This document shows positions 6,121-10,513 of a stretch of 13,789 nucleotides of DNA, one piece after another. Positions within the stretch are counted from its first letter, which is position 1. Each line of letters begins with the position of its first letter. The position numbers were made by a program, and so were the translations under genes. The notes beneath the pieces were generated by a model that worked only from the letters and a program-made list of their open reading frames with translations, was not told the origin of the DNA and did not search any database. Source of the stretch: Pseudomonadota bacterium (GTDB taxonomy: Bacteria; Pseudomonadota; Gammaproteobacteria; Burkholderiales; Burkholderiaceae_C); contig JAEZKX010000278.1 of the NCBI GenBank assembly GCA_023436025.1, positions 1-13,789 of the forward strand, given 5' to 3'.

Positions 6121-7335
6121 ATGTTGCTTCCCGATTGGGCCGTGCTGAATGCGGCGATCGACTGGCTCGCCAACGGCCTCTGGGATCTGTCCTGGTGGCA
6201 GATCGTGCTGTACACGCTAGTCACCACTCACATCACGATCGCCGCCGTCACCATCTTCCTGCACCGGGCCCAGGCCCACCGGGCGATGGACCTGCACCCC
6301 ATTCCCGCGCACTTCTTCCGCTTCTGGCTGTGGCTGGGCACGGGCATGGTGACCAAGGAGTGGGTCGCCATCCACCGCAAGCACCACGCCAAGTGCGAGA
6401 CCCCGGACGATCCGCACAGCCCCCAGACCCGCGGCATCGAGACCGTGCTGTGGCGCGGCGCCGAGCTGTACCGGGCGGAAGCCAAGAACCGGGAAACCAT
6501 CAAGAAGTTCGGCCACGGCACGCCCGACGACTGGATCGAGCGCAACCTGTACACCCGCTACAGCTGGCAGGGCGTGGGCCTCATGCTGATCATCGACCTG
6601 GCCCTGTTCGGCGCCATCGGCGCGGCGGTCTGGGCGGTGCAGATGCTGTGGATCCCCATCACCGCCGCCGGCATCATCAACGGCATCGGCCACTACTGGG
6701 GCTACCGCAACTTCGAGGCGCCGGACGCCAGCACCAACATCTCGCCCTGGGGCATCATCATCGGCGGCGAGGAACTGCACAACAACCACCACACCTACCC
6801 CACGTCCGCCAAGTTCTCGGTCAAGAAGTACGAGTTCGACATCGGCTGGGTCTACATCTCCCTGATGCGCCGCATCGGCTGGGCCACGGTCAAAAAGGTC
6901 CCGCCCAAGCTGCGCCTGGGCCAGATCAAGCCGGTGGCCGACGAGAAGACGCTGGAGGCGGTCATCGCCAACCGCTACGAGGTCATGGCCCGCTACGCCC
7001 GCGAAATGCGCCGCACCTGCAAGGCCGAGGTCGCCGTTCTCAAGGAGCGCGGCCACGACTCCGCCATGATCAAGGCCGTCAACCGCTGGCTGCACCGCGA
7101 TCTCGACAAGGTGCCCGCCGCGGCCCAGCCCCACCTGGAGCAGGCCCGGGCCGCCCATCCGGTGCTGGACAAGATGGTGACCATGCGCGAGGAGCTGCGC
7201 TCCCTGTGGCTCAACACCAACCACTCGCGCGAGCAGCTGGCGGCCGACCTGCAGGCTTGGTGCCACCGTGCCGAGGAAAGCGGCATCGAGGCCCTGCGCC
7301 AGTTCTCGCTCAAGCTGCGCGCGGCGCACGCCTGA
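6121..7335 (+). CDS. Membrane acyl-CoA/acyl-lipid desaturase with ISL3-transposase-like C-terminal tail
   Basis: This 404-residue integral membrane di-iron desaturase belongs to the stearoyl-CoA (Delta9-type) desaturase class. The three histidine boxes are complete: HRAQAH (48-53), HRKHH (85-89) and HNNHH (220-224), with the extra HYWGYRNFE at 191-199. Hydrophobic segments lie around 26-47, 62-80, 150-175 and 172-190. It should introduce a cis double bond into saturated acyl chains and so adjust membrane fluidity. The desaturase core ends near 270. Residues ~284-404 are soluble and helical, and are extra compared with a compact desaturase. Their pattern (RWL at 322-324, MREELRSLW at 355-363, W380-x5-ESGIEALRQF) resembles the C-terminus of ISL3-family transposases. 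The SD is weak (AAAGAGA about 10 bases upstream). The gene has its own candidate promoter with dyads upstream and a strong terminator downstream, so it is probably a single-gene unit. Confidence 0.92.
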   Translation: MLLPDWAVLNAAIDWLANGLWDLSWWQIVLYTLVTTHITIAAVTIFLHRAQAHRAMDLHPIPAHFFRFWLWLGTGMVTKEWVAIHRKHHAKCETPDDPHSPQTRGIETVLWRGAELYRAEAKNRETIKKFGHGTPDDWIERNLYTRYSWQGVGLMLIIDLALFGAIGAAVWAVQMLWIPITAAGIINGIGHYWGYRNFEAPDASTNISPWGIIIGGEELHNNHHTYPTSAKFSVKKYEFDIGWVYISLMRRIGWATVKKVPPKLRLGQIKPVADEKTLEAVIANRYEVMARYAREMRRTCKAEVAVLKERGHDSAMIKAVNRWLHRDLDKVPAAAQPHLEQARAAHPVLDKMVTMREELRSLWLNTNHSREQLAADLQAWCHRAEESGIEALRQFSLKLRAAHA

Positions 7336-7354
7336 GCCACATTCCGCATGCTGG

Positions 7355-7379
7355 AAAGCCCGCCTCGGCGGGCTTTTTT
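7355..7379 (+). terminator. Rho-independent terminator after the desaturase
   Basis: AAAGCCCGCC, a TC loop and GGCGGGCTTTTTT form a GC-rich stem of about ten pairs, including the A-T pairs, followed by a run of six T. It begins about 20 bases after the desaturase stop. The left A-run is only three bases, so it works mainly on the plus strand. Confidence 0.93.
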
Positions 7380-7465
7380 CATGGCCCGCCCCGTCCTGCC
7401 TTACCAACCGCCACCGTCCCACACGCATTGCCTACCCGGCCTTCATGCGTCCGCCACCTGCTGGC

Positions 7466-7478
7466 GTTCCAATGGAAC
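7466..7478. promoter_or_regulatory. Perfect 13-bp dyad upstream of the small exported protein
   Basis: GTTCCA-A-TGGAAC is a perfect inverted repeat with a single central base, 36 bases before the ATG at 7515. It sits where a promoter or operator for this gene would be expected, in the 179-base gap after the desaturase. No clear -35/-10 pair is seen, so the promoter itself is not called. A role as operator is inference. Confidence 0.35.
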
Positions 7479-7514
7479 ACAGGAATCTTGCGGGCAACCG
7501 CGAAGGAGCGAAAC

Positions 7515-7817
7515 ATGAAGAAGACGATTGCGATCGTGCTGGTCGCCGCGTTCGCCGGCGTGGGCGCGGTGCATGCGCAGGACGACCCGGTGGGCGACTG
7601 GCGCGCGGACCGCGGCATGCGGCCGCTGGGATCGCCGGGCACCAGCGAGATGCTGCCGTACCGCGACACCATCCCGGGCTACGACCGGCACCGCTGGGAG
7701 CGCGACTGGGAGCGCCGCCATGACCAGCGCCATGCGCGCAACCATTACCGCGACCGTGACGGCGACGGCGTGCCCGACCGCCGCGACCGGCGGCCGAGCG
7801 ATCCCCGCCGGTGGTGA
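7515..7817 (+). CDS. Small exported protein with one thrombospondin-3-like calcium-binding motif
   Basis: The 100-residue protein begins MKKTIAIVLVAAFAGVGAVHA, a clear Sec signal peptide with likely cleavage after Ala21 (VHA-Q). The mature 79 residues are very hydrophilic and rich in Arg, Asp and His (WERDWERRHDQRHARN). Residues 80-91, DRDGDGVPDRRD, match the Asp-rich DxDxDGxxDxxD calcium-binding pattern of thrombospondin type-3 repeats, present here as a single copy. The start is well supported: a perfect AAGGAG lies at 7503-7508, six bases before the ATG. I do not recognise a named family, though short proteins of this kind with a signal peptide and a C-terminal D/R-rich tail are common in Burkholderiales. 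The likely location is the periplasm or cell surface. The last codons and the stop fall within the first unit of a 14-bp tandem repeat. It is flanked by two terminators, so it is probably monocistronic. Confidence 0.8.
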   Translation: MKKTIAIVLVAAFAGVGAVHAQDDPVGDWRADRGMRPLGSPGTSEMLPYRDTIPGYDRHRWERDWERRHDQRHARNHYRDRDGDGVPDRRDRRPSDPRRW

Positions 7818-7875
7818 TGCGCCGGTGGTGACGCGCCGGTGGTGATGCGCCGGTGGTGGCGCGCCGGTGGTGGCG
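7806..7875. repeat. 14-bp tandem repeat, five units
   Basis: Five head-to-tail units of CGCCGGTGGTGAYG or CGCCGGTGGTGGCG start at 7806, 7820, 7834, 7848 and 7862, differing only at positions 12-13. The first unit encodes the end of the small exported protein and contains its TGA stop, so copy-number change would not alter the protein. The array ends ten bases before the bidirectional terminator. Confidence 0.95.
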
Positions 7876-7884
7876 CGCCCATGA

Positions 7885-7911
7885 AAAAAGCCCCGCGTTG
7901 CGGGGCTTTTC
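7885..7911. terminator. Bidirectional intrinsic terminator between convergent units
   Basis: AAAAGCCCCGC, a GTT loop and GCGGGGCTTTT form an 11-pair stem. The left flank is a run of six A, which is a T6 tail for the minus strand; the plus strand has T4. It terminates the small exported gene (stop at 7817) and, more strongly, rpmB-rpmG on the minus strand (rpmG stop at 7963). A second GC hairpin without a T-run follows at 7918-7932. Confidence 0.9.
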
Positions 7912-7962
7912 TCTGGACCCCGCGAGGCGGGGGTGGAAGCAGGGGGCGCCGGGGCGCTCCGC

Positions 7963-8133
7963 TCACTTCAGCTTCATTTCCTTGTACTCGACGTGCTTGC
8001 GAGCCTTGGGGTCGAACTTCATGATCGACATCTTCTCGGGCATCGTCTTCTTGTTCTTGCTGGTCGTGTAGAAGTGGCCGGTACCGGCCGTGGATTCCAG
8101 CTTGATCTTTTCGCGTCCGCCTTTGGCTGCCAT
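7963..8133 (-). CDS. rpmG: 50S ribosomal protein L33
   Basis: This 56-residue basic protein, MAAKGGREKIKLESTAGTGH and onward to YKEMKLK, aligns along its whole length with bacterial L33, a small protein near the E site of the 50S subunit. It lacks the CxxC pairs of the zinc-binding form, so it is the zinc-independent type, as in E. coli. It follows rpmB by 11 bases. Its SD, TAAGGAG, includes the rpmB stop codon, which points to coupled translation and fixed stoichiometry. The strong terminator at 7885-7911 lies about 50 bases beyond its stop. Confidence 0.97.
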   Translation of the reverse strand: MAAKGGREKIKLESTAGTGHFYTTSKNKKTMPEKMSIMKFDPKARKHVEYKEMKLK

Positions 8134-8144
8134 GGTCCTACTCC

Positions 8145-8378
8145 TTAAGCCTGGCCGCGGGCGCGCATGTCCGCCAGCACAGCGTCGATACCGTTCTTGT
8201 CGATCAGGCGCAGCGCGGCGCTCGAGACACGCAGGCGCACCCAGCGGTTCTCGCTCTCGACCCAGAAACGGCGGTATTGCAGGTTCGGCATGAACCGGCG
8301 CTTGGTCTTGTTGTTGGCGTGGGAGACGTTGTTCCCCACCATCGGGCCCTTGCCCGTCACTTCGCAGACGCGTGCCAT
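8145..8378 (-). CDS. rpmB: 50S ribosomal protein L28
   Basis: The 77-residue protein begins MARVCEVTGKGPMVGNNVSH and contains TKRRFMPNLQ, RFWVESENRWVRLRVS and RLIDKNGID, the conserved run of L28, a 50S component needed for late subunit assembly. Length equals that of the E. coli protein (78 residues). The start at 8378 is preceded by TGGAGAG, a good SD. It is the first gene of the rpmB-rpmG operon, the usual bacterial arrangement. A perfect TATAAT on the minus strand at 8523-8518 suggests a leader of about 130 bases. Confidence 0.97.
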   Translation of the reverse strand: MARVCEVTGKGPMVGNNVSHANNKTKRRFMPNLQYRRFWVESENRWVRLRVSSAALRLIDKNGIDAVLADMRARGQA

Positions 8379-8487
8379 CGGCACTCTCCAGAATGTTCGA
8401 ACGGCAGAACTGTCGGTGAACGGCACTTGCATGCCCCACCTCGCTCTTGCCTCACCTCGCCAGAAGGGTGGCGGTAACCCATGCGCT

Positions 8488-8507
8488 GGCCGGACGCAAA
8501 TCCGGCC
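8488..8507 (-). other. Predicted hairpin at the 5' end of the rpmB leader
   Basis: GGCCGGA and TCCGGCC pair perfectly across a six-base loop. If transcription starts near 8511, as the -10 hexamer predicts, the hairpin would sit almost at the 5' end of the rpmB-rpmG mRNA. Such structures can protect transcripts or serve autogenous control; no L28 or L33 binding function is shown by the sequence. Confidence 0.45.
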
Positions 8508-8517
8508 GAAGCCCGCG

Positions 8518-8523
8518 ATTATA
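8518..8523 (-). promoter_or_regulatory. Probable -10 element of the rpmB-rpmG promoter
   Basis: Read on the minus strand this is a perfect TATAAT in CGCTATAATCGCGGGC, in an otherwise GC-rich gap. A -35 hexamer at the usual distance (8541-8546, TACGCC on the minus strand) is very poor, and that position lies at the edge of the REP-like repeat. The gap 8379-8633 holds no open frame worth calling. Confidence 0.6.
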
Positions 8524-8543
8524 GCGCGAAGCCGGGCGGAGGC

Positions 8544-8618
8544 GTAGGGCTGGGCTCGCGCAGCGAGAGCGCCGACCCGAAGGACCACCGGGGCGCCCGC
8601 TGCGCAAGCACATCCTGC
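8544..8618. repeat. Second inverted pair of REP-like palindromes
   Basis: A forward copy starts with GTAG at 8544-8547, followed by GGCTGGGCTCGCGCAGCGAG and AGCGCC to 8573. A more divergent inverted copy lies at 8590-8618, whose complement contains GATGTGCTTGCGCAGCGGGC. The arrangement and the TCGCGCAGCGAG core match the elements near 1000 and 13700. The pair lies between the trxB stop and the rpmB promoter. A 10-base palindrome, GGCTGCAGCC (8624-8633), directly follows the trxB stop. Confidence 0.7.
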
Positions 8619-8633
8619 CGGCTGGCTGCAGCC

Positions 8634-9584
8634 TCACTCCTGTTCGAGGAACCTCTGCGCGTCCAGCGCCGCCATGCAGCCGGTGCCGGCGCTGGTGATG
8701 GCCTGGCGGTAGACATGGTCCTGCACGTCGCCGGCGGCGAACACGCCGGGCACGCTGGTCATGGTGGCCATGCCCTGCAGGCCCGACTTGGTCAGGATGT
8801 AGCCGTCCTTCATCTCCAGCTGGCCCTGGAAGATCTCGGTGTTGGGCCGGTGGCCGATGGCGATGAAGGCGCCCTGCAGCTTCAGTTCCTCCGTCTCGCC
8901 GGTCCGGGCGTCGCGCAGGCGCACGCCGGTCACCCCGGTGTCGTCGCCCAGCACCTCGTCCAGGGTCTTGAACAGCTTCAGCTCGATCTTGCCCTCGGCC
9001 ACCTTCTGCATCACCTTGTCGACCAGGATGGGCTCGGCGCGGAACTTGTCGCGCCGGTGCACCAGGTAGACCTTGCTGGCGATGTTGGCCAGGTACAGCG
9101 CCTCCTCCACCGCGGTGTTGCCGCCGCCGATGACGCAGGTGACCTGGTCGCGGTAGAAGAAGCCGTCACAGGTGGCGCAGGCGCTGACGCCCTTGCCCAT
9201 GAAGGCCGTTTCGGAGGGCAGGCCCAGGTACTGCGCCGAGGCGCCGGTGGCCACGATCAGCGCATCGCAGGTGTAGGTGCCGCTGTCGCCCGTCAGGGTG
9301 AAGGGGCGCCGGGAGAGGTCGACCTTGTTGATGTGGTCGAACACGATTTCGGTCTTGAAGCGCTCGGCGTGCTCCAGGAACCGCTGCATCAGCTCCGGGC
9401 CCTGCACGCCATGCACGTCGGCCGGCCAGTTGTCCACCTCAGTAGTGGTCATGAGCTGGCCACCCTGCGCCAGGCCGGTGATCAACAGGGGGTTGAGGTT
9501 GGCACGCGCCGCGTAGACGGCGGCGGTGTAGCCGGCGGGGCCGGAGCCGAGGATCAGGACTTTGGCGTGCTTGCTGGTGCTCAT
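8634..9584 (-). CDS. trxB: Thioredoxin-disulfide reductase
   Basis: The 316-residue cytoplasmic flavoenzyme reduces oxidised thioredoxin with NADPH. The FAD-binding GSGPAG (13-18) follows the first beta strand. The redox-active CATC (136-139) lies in SACATCDGFFY, in the expected place for the low-molecular-weight bacterial type. The NADPH domain shows GGGNTAVEEA (153-162) and HRRDKFRAE (176-184), and the C-terminal FAD contact is AAGDVQD (283-289). Length is typical. The ATG at 9584 has AGGTGA seven bases upstream. It is divergent from the Crp/Fnr-type gene across 156 bases and ends 18 bases from the second repeat pair; no intrinsic terminator with a T-run is seen after it. Confidence 0.97.
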   Translation of the reverse strand: MSTSKHAKVLILGSGPAGYTAAVYAARANLNPLLITGLAQGGQLMTTTEVDNWPADVHGVQGPELMQRFLEHAERFKTEIVFDHINKVDLSRRPFTLTGDSGTYTCDALIVATGASAQYLGLPSETAFMGKGVSACATCDGFFYRDQVTCVIGGGNTAVEEALYLANIASKVYLVHRRDKFRAEPILVDKVMQKVAEGKIELKLFKTLDEVLGDDTGVTGVRLRDARTGETEELKLQGAFIAIGHRPNTEIFQGQLEMKDGYILTKSGLQGMATMTSVPGVFAAGDVQDHVYRQAITSAGTGCMAALDAQRFLEQE

Positions 9585-9597
9585 GGTGGTTCACCTG

Positions 9598-9613
9598 TGT
9601 GAAAAGCCCCACA
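9598..9613. promoter_or_regulatory. CRP/FNR-type operator candidate between trxB and the Crp-like gene
   Basis: TGTGA-AAAGCC-CCACA differs at one base from the CRP consensus TGTGA-N6-TCACA. It lies 14 bases upstream of the trxB ATG, next to its SD, and about 130 bases upstream of the Crp-like gene. The neighbouring regulator keeps the R-E-x3-R residues that read this half-site. Position relative to trxB would suit repression rather than activation. This is inference from the pattern. Confidence 0.45.
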
Positions 9614-9671
9614 GGTCGGTGTACATTTCGGGCCGAGTCGTGAAGTATCAACCGCGGCCGACAGGGGGAAG

Positions 9672-9717
9672 GCATTGCCGCTTCAATGCGGTCGATTGTA
9701 AGAACCGATGACGGTTC
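9672..9717. promoter_or_regulatory. Two perfect dyads in the promoter/leader of the Crp-like gene
   Basis: GCATTG-CCGCTT-CAATGC (9672-9689) is a perfect 6-N6-6 dyad, and GAACCG-ATGA-CGGTTC (9702-9717) a perfect 6-N4-6 dyad just before the SD. A weak promoter fits between them: TTGCCG (9675-9680), 16 bases, TGTAAG (9697-9702), each 4/6 to consensus. The first dyad would cover the -35, consistent with an operator; the second could be an operator or a leader hairpin. The SD is AGGAGG at 9725-9730. Confidence 0.4.
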
Positions 9718-9740
9718 GCCTGGCAGGAGGGATTTGAAAC

Positions 9741-10415
9741 ATGTCGATGCTGTCCAACCTGGAGCTGATCCGGCGGGTGCCGCTGTTCGCCCTGCTGACG
9801 TCGAACCAGGCGGAGTCCGTGGCCGACGCGGTGAGCAAGCGCCGCTTCAAGCGCGGCGAGACGATCGTGGAGCAGGGCGAGAAGTCCAACACGCTCTACA
9901 TCATCCTCACCGGGCGGGTGCGCGTGGTCACCTCCGACAAGCGCGGGCGCGAGGTCATCCTCGCCACGCTCAATCCCGGTGACTACATCGGCGAGATGAG
10001 CCTGATCGACAACGAGCCGCATTCGGCCACCTGCCGCGCCGAGGTGCAGACCGACATGCTGACCCTGGGCCGCGCCGAGTTCGCGCGCTGCCTGCCGGAA
10101 AACAGCTCCATGGCGTACGCGATCATGAAGGGGCTGGTGCAGCGCCTGCGCCAGGCCGACCGCAAGATCGAGTCGCTGGCCCTGATGGACGTCTATGGCC
10201 GCGTGGCGCGCGCGCTGCTGGAGTTCGCCCAGCCTGACCGCGAAGGCCAGATGTTGATCCGCGAGCGCATCTCGCGCCAGGACATCGCCAAGATGGTCGG
10301 CGCCTCGCGCGAGATGGTCAGCCGCGTGATGAAGGACCTGGAAGACCGCGGCTTCATCGAGACCCGCGAAGACGGCTCGATGATCGTGAAGGACCGGTTG
10401 ACCACGCTGGGCTGA
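9741..10415 (+). CDS. Crp/Fnr-family transcriptional regulator
   Basis: The 224-residue protein has an N-terminal cyclic-nucleotide-binding beta roll (~12-115), a long dimerisation helix (~120-150) and a C-terminal winged helix (~150-218). GDYIGEMSLIDNEPHSA (80-96) aligns with the phosphate-binding cassette of CRP: Gly84-Glu85 and Ser95 are kept, but the arginine that contacts the cyclic phosphate (Arg82 in CRP) is His94. The CRP Thr127/Ser128 pair is also not kept (QADRK). The cysteines needed for an Fnr-type Fe-S cluster are absent. The recognition helix ASREMVSRV keeps Arg190, Glu191 and Arg195, so the DNA target should be close to TGTGA-N6-TCACA. The ligand may therefore not be cAMP, or there may be none. 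The SD AGGAGG lies ten bases before the ATG. It is divergent from trxB and 98 bases upstream of ftsK. Confidence 0.93.
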   Translation: MSMLSNLELIRRVPLFALLTSNQAESVADAVSKRRFKRGETIVEQGEKSNTLYIILTGRVRVVTSDKRGREVILATLNPGDYIGEMSLIDNEPHSATCRAEVQTDMLTLGRAEFARCLPENSSMAYAIMKGLVQRLRQADRKIESLALMDVYGRVARALLEFAQPDREGQMLIRERISRQDIAKMVGASREMVSRVMKDLEDRGFIETREDGSMIVKDRLTTLG

Positions 10416-10424
10416 CCGGGGGCG

Positions 10425-10497
10425 CGACCGGATGCGCGCAGGCTCCGGTTGAGGGAAGCAAACAACACTCTCCTCTGAGGTGAGCGCTCCCTGCGCT
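10425..10497 (+). other. Hairpins in the gap between the Crp-like gene and ftsK
   Basis: CGACCGGA (10425-10432) pairs with TCCGGTTG (10444-10451), with one G-U, across an 11-base loop. AGCGC-TCCCT-GCGCT (10483-10497) forms a second, shorter dyad 16 bases before the ftsK start. Neither has a T-run. They may slow ftsK transcription or shape its leader. No convincing promoter is seen in this 98-base gap. Confidence 0.3.
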
Positions 10498-10513
10498 AAG
10501 CTCCCCGCTGCGC

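Noticed and set aside
6970..7332. Remnant of an inserted ISL3 element downstream of the desaturase
   Set aside because: There are no inverted ends or target duplication visible, and the segment is in frame, ends with the gene's stop and is followed at once by the terminator; a conserved fusion domain fits better than an insertion scar.
7806..7875. CRISPR-like array
   Set aside because: Units are 14 bases and directly adjacent, with no spacers; it is a tandem repeat.
7918..7932. Second GC hairpin (CCCCGC-GAG-GCGGGG) as a further terminator
   Set aside because: It has no T-run on either strand; the adjacent 7885-7911 element already explains termination.
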